NCBI RefSeq assembly: GCF_020731415.2
Contig: NZ_CP088275.1
Span: 434,001 to 498,000, forward strand
Reading direction: 5' to 3'
Length of the DNA stretch: 64,000 bases
From: Phyllobacterium sp. T1293
Lineage (GTDB): Bacteria > Pseudomonadota > Alphaproteobacteria > Rhizobiales > Rhizobiaceae
Below, one piece after another: positions 33,549 to 42,313 of this stretch. How positions within the stretch are numbered: the first letter of the stretch is position 1; each line of letters starts with the position of its first letter. The translations under genes were made by a program, and so were the position numbers. The notes under the pieces were generated by a model that saw only the letters and a program-made list of their open reading frames with translations, did not search any database and was not told the origin of the DNA.

Positions 33549-34435
33549 AGGCGGCCCTCCCCGGAACGGATGAGTGCGGACCAGCGGCTCATGCTATTGC
33601 CCGTCCGAAGACGCGGATTGGCGATCTCATCCACGGCAAAATTCAACAGGGAAAGTCCGATGCCCAGAAGCGCGAGCGCGAAACAGGGCGTTAGAATATC
33701 CCACCACGCACCAACCGACAGGGCGGATGCCTTCTGCGCGTTATAAAGCATCATACCCCATGACACGGTCTTGGGATCGCCGAGACCAAGGAACTCCAGC
33801 GTCGCCTCGGTGATGATGGCGAAGATTACACTGCCGATGAAATTGATACCGACAATGGAAATCAGGTTCGGGAAGATTTCGAAGGTCATGATGCGCCAGC
33901 GCGGCTCGCCCATCATCTCGGCGGACTTGACGAAATCCTTTTGCTTGACGGAAAGCGTCTCCGCACGCGTCACGCGGGCACCCCACGCCCAGGATGTAAG
34001 CCCAAGAATAACAGCGATCACCAGCGGACTGGCCTGACCGATGAATGAAGCAAGCACGAGAAGCAGTGGCAGATTGGGAACAACCAGCACCATATTGGTG
34101 AAGAAGCTGATGATCTCATCGGTCTTGCCGCCGCGATAACCGGCAATAATACCAAGCGCAGTGCCTAGCACCGTGATTATTAGTCCGGCCCCGAAGCCCA
34201 CCGCAAGCGAGGTTCGCGCCCCGTAAATCAGGCGGGCGAACACATCCTGCCCGATACGCGTCGTGCCAAGCCAATGGTCAGCCGATGGTGGCTGATGCGG
34301 TCTGCCCACACGCGCGGCGGGATTATATTCTGTCAAAAGTGGTGCCGCGAGGGCGATCAGTACAATGATCAGGAGGATGATCATCCCGACAAGTGCTTTG
34401 CGGTTGCGGACAAGTCCGGCAATGAGTGGTTTCAT
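33545..34435 (-). CDS. Dpp/chitobiose-type ABC transporter permease (DppC-like)
   Basis: A 296-aa permease. It begins with a cytoplasmic tail and helix (ALVGMIILLIIVLIALAAPLL), then the DppC-type HWLGTTRIGQDVFARLIYGARTSLAVG. The EAA-like loop (KQKDFVKSAEMMGEPRWRIMTFEIFPNL) docks to the ATPases. The C-terminal GIGLSLLNFAVDEIANPRLR is conserved. It follows the DppB-like gene after 3 bp and overlaps the ATPase gene by 4 bp. Paralogue at 58640-59542. Confidence 0.95.
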   Translation of the reverse strand: MKPLIAGLVRNRKALVGMIILLIIVLIALAAPLLTEYNPAARVGRPHQPPSADHWLGTTRIGQDVFARLIYGARTSLAVGFGAGLIITVLGTALGIIAGYRGGKTDEIISFFTNMVLVVPNLPLLLVLASFIGQASPLVIAVILGLTSWAWGARVTRAETLSVKQKDFVKSAEMMGEPRWRIMTFEIFPNLISIVGINFIGSVIFAIITEATLEFLGLGDPKTVSWGMMLYNAQKASALSVGAWWDILTPCFALALLGIGLSLLNFAVDEIANPRLRTGNSMSRWSALIRSGEGRL

Positions 34436-34438
34436 GGC

Positions 34439-35416
34439 TCATGTCCTCCGCAGGCGTGGATCGAGCAGCACATAGCTGATATCCACGATGAAATTGGCGA
34501 TAAGCATGGCGATGGTCATGAACAGAAGCTGGCCCTGAATGACGGGATAATCGCGGGCGAGGATCGCCTGATAGAGAATATTGCCGAGGCCGGGATAGTT
34601 GAACACAACCTCAGTTACCAGTGAGCCGCCAAGCACGGTACCAATGGCGATGGCAAGACTGCTGACGGTTGGCAAAAGTGCATTGCGCGCCGCATACCAG
34701 ATCATCACCCGGCTGTCCGAAAGGCCTTTTGCCCGCCCCATGACAATATAATCCTCGCCGAGGAGATTGATCATATTGTTGCGCATGGTCACGGCAAATC
34801 CGCCTGTGAGCACCGAGCAGAGCGTCACCATTGGCAGAATGCCATGATAGAGCACGCTCGCGATATAGGTGAACGAGAAAGACGGATCGAGCGCAGGATC
34901 AGCCGAATAGCCTGTTGGAAACCAGTTGAGCGTGAACCCGAAGAAAAACAACACGATCAGCGATGTAACAACCGCCGGAACCGATGTAGCGAAGATCGCG
35001 CCAACGGATACGACCACATCGAAAACACTGCCCCGCCGCCATGCAGCGAGAATGCCGAGAAACGTTCCGAGCGTGAAACTGATGAGGGTTGCTGTTCCCA
35101 TCAGAGCGACCGTCCAGATCAACGCATGGCCGAGAACTTCGGTTACAGGCAGCGGGAAATATTTGATCGAGCGGCCGAGATCGCCGGTAAAGATGCTCTG
35201 CAGATAGGTCAGATATTGTTGCCAAAGCGGCCCGTCAACAAAGCCAAATGTCAGTTTCAACGACTCAAGATTCTCCGCCGACAGTTCGGTGCCGGTGCTG
35301 GAAAACATGATCTGGATCGGATCTCCCGGCATGAGGCGCGGCAGGAAGAAATTGATCGTGGCAGCCGCAATGAAGGCTGCCAGATAGAATCCGAGGCGTC
35401 GAAGCAAAAAAGCCAT
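34439..35416 (-). CDS. Dpp/chitobiose-type ABC transporter permease (DppB-like)
   Basis: A 325-aa permease with six helices. It starts with the DppB-type LGFYLAAFIAAATINFFLPRLMPGDP. The coupling loop is GEDYIVMGRAKGLSDSRVMIWYAARNALLP, and the C-terminal FNYPGLGNILYQAILARDYPVIQGQLL is conserved. ATG at 35416, preceded by GGGGGA; an ATG two codons upstream is possible. It lies 55 bp after the binding-protein gene. Paralogue at 59539-60522. Confidence 0.94.
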   Translation of the reverse strand: MAFLLRRLGFYLAAFIAAATINFFLPRLMPGDPIQIMFSSTGTELSAENLESLKLTFGFVDGPLWQQYLTYLQSIFTGDLGRSIKYFPLPVTEVLGHALIWTVALMGTATLISFTLGTFLGILAAWRRGSVFDVVVSVGAIFATSVPAVVTSLIVLFFFGFTLNWFPTGYSADPALDPSFSFTYIASVLYHGILPMVTLCSVLTGGFAVTMRNNMINLLGEDYIVMGRAKGLSDSRVMIWYAARNALLPTVSSLAIAIGTVLGGSLVTEVVFNYPGLGNILYQAILARDYPVIQGQLLFMTIAMLIANFIVDISYVLLDPRLRRT

Positions 35417-35471
35417 ATGCATCCCCCATCGCGGCAAAGGCGGCTAAAACCGCCCTCGCCTGTTGCGATGC

Positions 35472-37124
35472 CTATTTGACCGGCTCAAGTGCCAGAAGGT
35501 GAATGAGACGCGCCGGATTGTTGCGCGTGATCGAAGGATTGACGAATGGATGTTCCTTTGTCGACCAGCCGGTGAAGCGCTTGGTATTATACTGGTACCA
35601 GTTCGGATTGTTGAACACCGGCATCATGGGCAGGTTTTCCGCGACAATGCGTTGCGCCTTGTTCATCACATCCTTCTGGGCCGCCGGATCGGCGGTGCGG
35701 GTGAAATCAACCAGCAGTTTGGCGAGATCGGGATTGAACCAGCGCTGCGCGGTAAAGCGGGTCTTGCCCTTGTCGGTCTCGTTAAAGGCGCGCTGATAGG
35801 GGTAATAGGGCGATGCGGCGGCGGGCAGGCTGTTGATGGCCATGTCGAATGAGCCATTGATGAGATTACCGGACCAGACAGCCTCTTCCGGTGTGGCAAT
35901 CTTCACATCGAGCCCTGCGGCCTGCATGCCCTCAATGGCAATCTGAACCGTGTCAATCCAGTCGGTCCAGGCATTGGGCACGATCAGCGAGAATGACAGC
36001 TTTGACCCATCAGGATTGTCGCGCAAACCATCGCCATCCTTATCCGCATAACCGGCTTCATCAAGCAAAGCCTTGGCGGCATCCGTGTCATATTTTCCAT
36101 ATTTGCCGAAGTCCGCGAGGACGGAGGGATCAGACCAGTTCTTGTAGAGTTCACCCATGCCTGATGGATCATCATTCAGGGTCGGGTAGCCATAACCAGC
36201 CACATCAATCATCCCCTGACGATCGAGCGCCATACTGACGGCACGGCGGAATTTCACGTCATTGAACGCTTTGCGGTTATTCTCGTTTGCCGTTTCCAGA
36301 TTGAACAGGAAAGCCACCATACTACCCGGCGTATACCAGTAATGGAAATGCGCGGGGTCCTTGGCGACATAGGTATTTTCCACGTCAGGCAGGAACGAGA
36401 CACCCCAATCGAGTGTGCCATTGGCGGTCGCCGTCAGTATCTGGTTGTTGTCAGCCAATTGCGGGAACCGCATGCAATCGACCTTGAGATCGGCTGCATC
36501 CCAGTAGTTCGGGTTGCGGCACTGGTCATAAGTCTGGCCTGTGAACCTGACAATCTCAGTCATCGGGCCACTACCAACAGGGCTTTCATTGGCAAAGGTC
36601 ACGGGATCGGCGATGTCTTTCCAGACATGTTCCGGAATGATCGGCACCTGCACCAGTTGGTCAGCCGCAAGCGAGCTTGGATTGACCAGTGTGAAACGCA
36701 CCGTCTGTGCATCCACGACATCAACACTGCTGATGAACTTCCAGATGCTGACAAAATCGAGTGCCGGGAATTTCTTCAGATAGTCATAGGTGAATTTCAC
36801 ATCAGCAGACGTGAACGGCTTACCATCCGACCATTTAAGATCAGGCCGCAACTTGAACTCGATGCTCTTCAGATCATCGGCCAGCTTGAAACTTTCGGCC
36901 AGACGGAAGTTCGGCTTGTTATTGTCAAAGCGGTTAAAAATGACAAGCGGCTCATAGATGAAATCAAGCGTACTTTGACGGGCTGATGTCTGATTGAACG
37001 GATTGAAATTGCGCACCCATGTGGTGGCAGGTTCAATATTGACGGTCAGCACGCTCTGCGCCATGGCAGGTGCTGACAAGAACAGCATTGCAGATGCTGC
37101 TGCAAACAGATGGTTTCTCGACAT
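35472..37124 (-). CDS. ABC substrate-binding protein, chitobiose/cellobiose-binding type
   Basis: A 550-aa periplasmic SBP_bac_5 protein; signal peptide 1-22 (cleavage after APAMA). Several segments recall the Vibrio chitobiose-binding protein rather than peptide-binding DppA: TTWVRNFNPFNQTSARQS, TLDFIYEPLVIFNRFDN, NESPVGSGPMTEIVRFTGQ, YDQCRNPNYWDAADLKVDC and the C-terminal RLIHLLALEPVK. This comparison is from memory of the Vibrio protein. I therefore expect a beta-linked (amino) disaccharide ligand. It follows nagZ after 32 bp, which supports a GlcNAc-containing sugar. Paralogue at 60522-62267. The ATG at 37124 is chosen because it starts the signal peptide. Confidence 0.9.
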   Translation of the reverse strand: MSRNHLFAAASAMLFLSAPAMAQSVLTVNIEPATTWVRNFNPFNQTSARQSTLDFIYEPLVIFNRFDNNKPNFRLAESFKLADDLKSIEFKLRPDLKWSDGKPFTSADVKFTYDYLKKFPALDFVSIWKFISSVDVVDAQTVRFTLVNPSSLAADQLVQVPIIPEHVWKDIADPVTFANESPVGSGPMTEIVRFTGQTYDQCRNPNYWDAADLKVDCMRFPQLADNNQILTATANGTLDWGVSFLPDVENTYVAKDPAHFHYWYTPGSMVAFLFNLETANENNRKAFNDVKFRRAVSMALDRQGMIDVAGYGYPTLNDDPSGMGELYKNWSDPSVLADFGKYGKYDTDAAKALLDEAGYADKDGDGLRDNPDGSKLSFSLIVPNAWTDWIDTVQIAIEGMQAAGLDVKIATPEEAVWSGNLINGSFDMAINSLPAAASPYYPYQRAFNETDKGKTRFTAQRWFNPDLAKLLVDFTRTADPAAQKDVMNKAQRIVAENLPMMPVFNNPNWYQYNTKRFTGWSTKEHPFVNPSITRNNPARLIHLLALEPVK

Positions 37125-37156
37125 GCGTATTCCCCTGTTTTTATTGTTAAACGCGT

Positions 37157-38182
37157 TCAACTGACGAGTGCGCTGGCAAACATGTCTTCAACTTCCGCAT
37201 GGGCAGCTTTGACATCAACTTTCAACGAACCAAGGCGGGCATTGGCAGCAGCGATGCGGCGGGCCGCCTCTTCAGTCAGCGGGCGGGAAGCCTTTGCAGC
37301 CGCTTCACTATCGGCAAGATCGCCATGGCTGTGCAGCGCAATGTCAAAACCGGCATCAAGAACCTGTGCGACGCGTTCAGGCATTGTGCCCGTCAATGAG
37401 TTCATGAAAATGCAGTCGGAGATGAGCACGCCCTCATAGCCCAGATCCTTGCGGATCACATCGAGCATGACAGGCGAAACGGAAGCGGGCTGCTCCTTGT
37501 CATAGGCGGAATAGACCACATGGGCCACCATAGCCCATGGCGTATCCTTCAGATCAATGAAGGGTTTGAAATCGGTAGCCAGAAGAGTTTCCTTGCTGGC
37601 GTCAACAACCGGACGTTCCTTATGGGAATCAAGCGTCGCGCGGCCATGACCGGGAATGTGTTTGATCACGGGCATGTTGCCGGTTTCGAGAAGTCCATCG
37701 ACAACTTCGCGGCCAAGAATGGTGACAAGCTCGGAATCAGAACCAAACGAACGCGCGCCAACAACATCGCTCGTCGTGTCGAACACCAGATCAAGCACTG
37801 GCGAACAGCCGCTGGAAAGACCAAGCTCGGTCATCATGGTTCCCATGGCGCGGGAGGAAAGACGCAAGGCTTCGCGCGCCAGTTCAAGATCGTGATGGGC
37901 CAGCTTTGCAAATTCGCCAAAGCTGCGGAACAGTGGCCAAGGACCTGCATCCAGATGCTGCACACGTCCGCCCTCCTGATCAGTAAAGACAGGTGCATCC
38001 TCGCGGCCGACAGCCTCACGGAAACTTTCAATCAGTGCCTTGACCTGCTGCGGTTCGCGCTGGTTGCGGCGACCAACGAAGAGGCCCAGCGGGTTGGTCT
38101 CGCGAAACAATGCAATTTCGTCTGAAGACAAGGTTGTGTTCGGAATGCCGACAAACAGGGCGAGAGGCAATTGGCTGGACAC
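37157..38182 (-). CDS. nagZ: Beta-N-acetylhexosaminidase, GH3 (NagZ-type)
   Basis: A 341-aa glycosidase without signal peptide, so cytosolic. The NagZ signature KHIPGHGRATLDSH is at 174-187, with the general acid/base Asp-His pair (D185, H187). The catalytic nucleophile is probably D256 in LISDCIFM, where most NagZ proteins have SDD, so the second aspartate is Cys here. GTG start at 38182 with GGAG 8 bp upstream. It lies between a GNAT gene and the chitobiose-type importer. It may split imported GlcNAc disaccharides or cell-wall GlcNAc-anhydroMurNAc. A separate housekeeping nagZ elsewhere in the genome would support a catabolic role. Confidence 0.92.
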   Translation of the reverse strand: MSSQLPLALFVGIPNTTLSSDEIALFRETNPLGLFVGRRNQREPQQVKALIESFREAVGREDAPVFTDQEGGRVQHLDAGPWPLFRSFGEFAKLAHHDLELAREALRLSSRAMGTMMTELGLSSGCSPVLDLVFDTTSDVVGARSFGSDSELVTILGREVVDGLLETGNMPVIKHIPGHGRATLDSHKERPVVDASKETLLATDFKPFIDLKDTPWAMVAHVVYSAYDKEQPASVSPVMLDVIRKDLGYEGVLISDCIFMNSLTGTMPERVAQVLDAGFDIALHSHGDLADSEAAAKASRPLTEEAARRIAAANARLGSLKVDVKAAHAEVEDMFASALVS

Positions 38183-38217
38183 TGTATTTACTCCGTAAGA
38201 TCTGATTGGAAACGGGG

Positions 38218-38703
38218 TCAGGTGCGCTTGGCGCGCAACATGCCCTCATAAACGCCTTTGTCTTTGGCCGGGATTTCAATGGCACCGGCTGCCTTGGCGT
38301 AAAAGTCCACAGGCCCCGCATCGCCGATAAACGCGTAGGCATGACCGAGTGTTTTCATTGTCTGCAGGGTGGCCGAAAACAGAGCAAGGCCAATGCCTTT
38401 TCCCTGTTTGTCAGGATGAACGCCGGTGGGGCCAAAAAAGCCGCGCGCGGTTGCATCATAGCAGGCAAATCCCACAAGCTCGCCATTTTCAATCGCGATA
38501 AGACAGGCGGAGGGTTGGCGCGTGATGGCAACGGCAACTTCACTGCCCCAGTTGGCGCTGAAATGCTCACGAACCCAATCTGTGACCAGCTGCGCTTCTG
38601 GCGCAAGCACAGGGCGGATCGTGACAGCGACATTGTCAGCTTTGTTTTTTAGCTCCGCCAGCTTGTCCGTGTACAAGCTTACAAGTAAATCAGCCACCGC
38701 CAC
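38218..38703 (-). CDS. GNAT-family N-acetyltransferase of the chitobiose-type operon
   Basis: A 161-aa acetyltransferase. The acetyl-CoA loop is HPDKQGKGIGLALF (motif A), preceded by GFACYDATARGFFGPTGV and followed by FIGDAGPVDFYAKAAGA. These segments recur almost unchanged in the product of 56398-56874, so the two form a distinct subfamily linked to hexosaminidase and importer genes. GTG at 38703, or the GTG two codons later (38697) that has AGGGAG at better spacing. It is the first gene of the leftward operon, 35 bp before nagZ. The substrate is unknown; free amino groups of glucosamine or chitosan oligomers are a reasonable guess. Confidence 0.88.
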   Translation of the reverse strand: MAVADLLVSLYTDKLAELKNKADNVAVTIRPVLAPEAQLVTDWVREHFSANWGSEVAVAITRQPSACLIAIENGELVGFACYDATARGFFGPTGVHPDKQGKGIGLALFSATLQTMKTLGHAYAFIGDAGPVDFYAKAAGAIEIPAKDKGVYEGMLRAKRT

Positions 38704-38717
38704 TCCCTATTCAATAT

Positions 38718-38733
38718 TTCCATTATAATGGAA
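38718..38733. promoter_or_regulatory. Perfect palindrome upstream of the GNAT-nagZ operon
   Basis: TTCCATTATAATGGAA, a perfect 16-bp palindrome 14 bp before the first start codon of the operon. It is an operator candidate. The regulator is not obvious; the AraC product of this locus would not normally bind such a palindrome. Confidence 0.55.
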
Positions 38734-38933
38734 TATATCCCCTTTTAATGTAATAGAGTTGGATTTTTGAAAGGGCTTGTCAACTGGTTTTTGCCTGTGG
38801 CATCTGGCCTCCCGCCAGTTCCAGCAATTACTGGGCTTGGAATGATCCTGAACAACAGCGGTATGGAATGGTTCTGGGCCGAATGGAGGTCGCTGCTTCG
38901 ATTCGGACCAATATGGTTATTGCCGACGTTTTG

Positions 38934-39302
38934 CTAGACAGTCGGACGTGACACGACATACCAGGCGCAGGCGATGAAGAACAAAGCGACCACCGCGCCG
39001 AGAAGCGGGCTCGGCCGGGCAAAATACCAGAACGAACCATAGCCGAATGCCATGCCGCCACAGGCAATGCATTTCACCCGGACTGGAATGGCACCATGGC
39101 GCTGCCACTGGACCAATGTCGGCCCAAAGACTGGATGTTCAAGCAGCCATTTTTCAAAGCGTGGGGAAGAGCGACCAAAGCACCACGCGGCGATGATCAG
39201 GAAAATGGTCGTAGGCATGACGGGAAGCAGCGCCCCGATAAACCCGAGCGCGACCATCACCCATCCAAGCGCAAAGTAAACCGCGCGTCGTGTCCCGTTC
39301 AT
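38934..39302 (-). CDS. YbaN-like inner-membrane protein (DUF454)
   Basis: A 122-aa protein with three to four hydrophobic helices. The N-terminal FALGWVMVALGFIGALLPVMPTTIFLI and AAWCFGRSSPRFEKWLLEHPVFGP match the DUF454/YbaN family. The function of the family is unknown. It stands alone between the GNAT operon promoter and a small conserved protein. Confidence 0.88.
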   Translation of the reverse strand: MNGTRRAVYFALGWVMVALGFIGALLPVMPTTIFLIIAAWCFGRSSPRFEKWLLEHPVFGPTLVQWQRHGAIPVRVKCIACGGMAFGYGSFWYFARPSPLLGAVVALFFIACAWYVVSRPTV

Positions 39303-39395
39303 TTCATCCGCTCCTCCGCCTCACATTGACGGTAAAGGAGCGGTTTAACCGGAAAGGCTGTCAATGTCAGCCTGTACACTTGCCGCCCGTATATT

Positions 39396-39821
39396 TCAGA
39401 AGCCGAAATGGCCTTTTAACCCGGGAACAGAGGCTACAATCTTGTCAATCAGCTCCGGGTCAGCGGAAGCCTTGGCATGGGCAACGACCGCAGAACCAGC
39501 CTGCTGAATTTGTTCCACTGTCAAACCGCTCGCCTTGAGCGTCGCGACACCATTGACGATTGCCCCGACTTTTTCACCCGCAGCGCCACCGAGAAACCCG
39601 GTTATGCTGGACAGTAAACCACCCGATTGATGGCCCGCGGCCATAACATCGAAACTTTGCGCCAGCTGCGCCGCGCCGGGTATGTTGGCAAACAGAGTTG
39701 CGGCCTGCTCAGGTGCTTCATGCTGAAGCACGGAAAGCACAGTGCCCGCCGCCTTTTCCGCCACCTGCGGATCAAGATTGGCTTCCGTTGCTATCGTGTT
39801 GACCAGATCCTGTATCGGCAT
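39396..39821 (-). CDS. Conserved hypothetical protein, 141 aa (DUF2267/DUF2780-like)
   Basis: Soluble protein without signal peptide. The N-terminal IQDLVNTIATEANLDPQVAEKAAGTVLSVLQ helical pair, a Gly/Ser-rich hinge (GGLLSSITGFLGGAAGEKVG, about 66-85) and a C-terminal helical half ending IVASVPGLKGHFGF resemble small DUF2267/DUF2780 proteins of rhizobia. That assignment is from general pattern only. AGGAG lies upstream of the ATG. Monocistronic. Confidence 0.6.
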   Translation of the reverse strand: MPIQDLVNTIATEANLDPQVAEKAAGTVLSVLQHEAPEQAATLFANIPGAAQLAQSFDVMAAGHQSGGLLSSITGFLGGAAGEKVGAIVNGVATLKASGLTVEQIQQAGSAVVAHAKASADPELIDKIVASVPGLKGHFGF

Positions 39822-39911
39822 GGGATTCTCCTTTTGCGAGTGCAGAACTGAACATTATCCAGTCTCTATGGGAATTGGATGACGCCAGAAAAGGCTAGAG
39901 GTTGCAAGCTG

Positions 39912-39948
39912 AAACGCCCGGACAGGAGATCGTCCTATCCGGGCGTTT
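39912..39948. terminator. Bidirectional terminator
   Basis: Eleven-base-pair stem AAACGCCCGGA / TCCGGGCGTTT with a shorter inner AGGA/TCCT pairing. It lies downstream of the three-repeat periplasmic protein gene on the minus strand. Confidence 0.8.
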
Positions 39949-39988
39949 ATCGGGTATCAAAGAACAAACGCTCTATGGCTGTTCGCTG

Positions 39989-40681
39989 TTATTCGGCCTT
40001 CAGGCGCGTGTTGCATGCGCTCCAATATTGCGGCCAAGTTTGACCGGCAACCTTGTTGGCAGCCTTTGCCTTCTGCCATTCATCGCCGCATTCGCGAATG
40101 CGCGAGCGGAACGCAATCTCACCGGGGGACAGCGGCTTGCCATTGGCGGATGTTTCCGGTGCTGTGGCAGCCTTGCTGGCCGCAGCTTTGGTTGGCGCAA
40201 CGGTTGGTTCCGGCGGCGGCGTCGCGTCGGATTGATCCGACTTCAAGCTGTCACTGCAAGCCGAAAGGAACTGCGGCCACTTCTGGCCATTCAGCGTACC
40301 AGCTGTTTTGGCTGCCTGATACTGCGTGCTGCATTCCTTGGTTACAGCCTTTCCGGACATCGCGCCCGCAGCTGCGGGTGCCGCCGCCGTTGTCTGTGCC
40401 TTTGCCGGTTTCATGGCGTCTTTCGCCTTCACCGCCGGAGCGGGAGCAGGTGCTGCTGCGTCTGTCTTCAGATTGGCACTACAGGTTGAGAGGAACTGTG
40501 GCCATGTCTGGCCATTCAGCTTGTTCCCATCCTTGGCTGCCTGATATTGAGTGCTGCATTCCTTGGTGACGGACTGGGCCGCAGTGCTGGCTGCAGATGC
40601 CGGGAGGGCAAATAAGGTCATTCCGGCGCCAACAATCACCGATGCGGCGAGCGTCTTTGTAAGAAACTGGTTCATTTTCAT
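39989..40681 (-). CDS. Periplasmic protein with three PsiF-like repeats
   Basis: A 230-aa exported protein: signal peptide about 1-31 (cleavage after PASA), then three copies of a unit with the pattern C-x24-C (Cys42/67, Cys117/142, Cys198/223). Each has ECxxxxQxAK, a central GQxWPQ and a closing C. Units are joined by Ala/Pro/Lys-rich linkers (about 73-110 and 148-190) that look flexible or cell-wall spanning. Each unit resembles the PsiF repeat, but three in tandem is uncommon. ATG at 40681 with AAGGA upstream; a second ATG follows two codons later. Function unknown. Confidence 0.8.
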   Translation of the reverse strand: MKMNQFLTKTLAASVIVGAGMTLFALPASAASTAAQSVTKECSTQYQAAKDGNKLNGQTWPQFLSTCSANLKTDAAAPAPAPAVKAKDAMKPAKAQTTAAAPAAAGAMSGKAVTKECSTQYQAAKTAGTLNGQKWPQFLSACSDSLKSDQSDATPPPEPTVAPTKAAASKAATAPETSANGKPLSPGEIAFRSRIRECGDEWQKAKAANKVAGQTWPQYWSACNTRLKAE

Positions 40682-41125
40682 GTGTTCCTTGCGAGTATGG
40701 TTCGCGTTTCCCCCGGTACGCACCATGCGTTCCGGTTTAACAATGCCTCGATGGCTCCCGTCCCTATTGAATGAAACGCGTTCAACGCATCACTCGAAGT
40801 CATCGCGCGGAATCTGCACTTCGATTGTGGCTGAAAATGTCTCGAATTCAGGAATATTTGCAGGTGAATTGCGCATCAAATTTACCCCAGAGTCGCAGTC
40901 GATGGCATTGCAAAGACAGCATGATCTTCTCGCCTAACGATTGCAAGTGAGATCACATTCCACCCTGAGTACGCATAGGCGTATCGAAACAACCATCAAC
41001 CCAAGAGGGCATGCGTGTTGAGTGATCGGCGATTTGGTTTTGAGATTGGCATCGGGTCCGTCGGCAACTGGACCGGATAATTGCGCACATATTGTGCAAA
41101 GGCGGAAAGGTCCACCAAAGAGAAA
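40682..41125. other. Gene-free stretch between the three-repeat protein and glnII
   Basis: About 440 bp without a supportable gene on either strand. It must hold the promoter of the three-repeat protein near its left edge. I see no tRNA, strong repeat or other structured element apart from the glnII terminator at the right end. Confidence 0.5.
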
Positions 41126-41155
41126 CGGCATGGCGCAGAAACCCGCGCCATGCCG
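41121..41155 (-). terminator. Terminator of glnII
   Basis: Perfect 11-bp stem CGGCATGGCGC / GCGCCATGCCG with an 8-nt loop, followed on the minus strand by TTTCTCTTT. It lies 12 bp after the glnII stop. Confidence 0.9.
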
Positions 41156-41167
41156 GAAGCATTAAAG

Positions 41168-42208
41168 TCAGGCAGCCAGTGTGTCAGCAACAGGCTCCGG
41201 AACCGACGCAATGGTGCGCAGAATCTGCGAAGCGATCTGGTAGGGATCACCCTGCGAGTTAGGACGGCGATCTTCAAGATAACCACGATAGCCACTGTTC
41301 ACGAAGCTATGTGGTACGCGGATCGACGCACCACGATCAGCAACACCATAGCTGAACTGATGAATGGACTGAGTCTCGTGCTTGCCGGTCAAGCGCAGAT
41401 GGTTGTCTGGTCCATACACGGCAATATGGTCATCGCAGGCATCGGCAAATGCAGCCATGACCTGTTCAAAATAGTCCTTGCCACCGACTTCGCGCATATA
41501 GGCGGTTGAGAAGTTGGCATGCATGCCGGAACCGTTCCAGTCGGTGTCACCGAGTGGCTTGCAATGGTATTCAACATCAATGCCGTACTTTTCGCACAGG
41601 CGCTGCAGGAGATAGCGAGCCATCCAGATTTCGTCGGCAGCCCGCTTGGAGCCCTTGCCGAAAATCTGGAATTCCCACTGACCCTTGGCCACCTCAGCAT
41701 TGATGCCTTCATGGTTCAGACCAGCAGCGAGGCAGATATCGAGGTGCTCTTCGACAATCTGGCGGGCAACGCTACCAACATTGCTATAGCCAACACCGGT
41801 GTAATAAGGACCCTGTGGCGCTGGGTAGCCGGTTTCAGGGAAGCCGAGTGGACGACCGTTCTGGTAGAAGAAGTATTCCTGCTCAAAACCGAACCATGCG
41901 CCTTCATCGTCAAGAATGGTTGCGCGATTGTTGGATGGGTGCGGTGTCTTGCCGTCGGGCATCATAACTTCGCACATGACCAGAACACCGTTTTTGCGCT
42001 CGCTATCAGGATAAACCGCAACGGGCTTCAGAACACAGTCCGAACTCCGGCCTTCGGCCTGCAAAGTCGAACTTCCGTCGAAATTCCAGAGCGGCAGCTG
42101 TTCCAACTTTGGAAAAGCGTCAAATTCCTTGACCTGCGTCTTGCCGCGAAGATTGGGGACTGGTGTGTAACCGTCGAGCCAGATATATTCGAGTTTGTAT
42201 TTTGTCAT
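41168..42208 (-). CDS. glnII: Glutamine synthetase, type II (eukaryotic type)
   Basis: Makes glutamine from glutamate, ammonia and ATP. The 346-aa length and motifs are those of GSII, not the 470-aa GSI: LEYIWLDGYTPVPNLRGKT at the N-terminus, LPLWNFDGSST, FGFEQEYFFYQNGRPLGFP (metal-binding glutamates), GINAEVAKGQWEFQ and DTDWNGSGMHANFS. The ATG at 42208 is preceded by AGAGAAG. GSII is typical of Rhizobiaceae, Bradyrhizobium and relatives, where nitrogen-limitation control by NtrC and sigma-54 is known; the sigma-54 promoter upstream fits. Confidence 0.97.
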   Translation of the reverse strand: MTKYKLEYIWLDGYTPVPNLRGKTQVKEFDAFPKLEQLPLWNFDGSSTLQAEGRSSDCVLKPVAVYPDSERKNGVLVMCEVMMPDGKTPHPSNNRATILDDEGAWFGFEQEYFFYQNGRPLGFPETGYPAPQGPYYTGVGYSNVGSVARQIVEEHLDICLAAGLNHEGINAEVAKGQWEFQIFGKGSKRAADEIWMARYLLQRLCEKYGIDVEYHCKPLGDTDWNGSGMHANFSTAYMREVGGKDYFEQVMAAFADACDDHIAVYGPDNHLRLTGKHETQSIHQFSYGVADRGASIRVPHSFVNSGYRGYLEDRRPNSQGDPYQIASQILRTIASVPEPVADTLAA

Positions 42209-42298
42209 TGTGGCTTCTCTCACTACCTAGTTGTGCGCGCTAATCTTGCAGGTCCAGCGCCCAATCGTGCGCCGCCACCTGCGGATATTTTCTCCAAA

Positions 42299-42313
42299 GC
42301 AAGTTGCGTGCCA
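42299..42313 (-). promoter_or_regulatory. Sigma-54 promoter of glnII
   Basis: On the minus strand TGGCACG-CAAC-TTGC matches the -24/-12 consensus TGGCACR-N4-TTGC exactly, followed by TTT. Transcription should start about 12 bases downstream, leaving an untranslated leader of about 80 bases. I did not find a clear NtrC enhancer pair in the 400 bp upstream. The rest of the gap 42209-42719 shows no gene. Confidence 0.88.
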
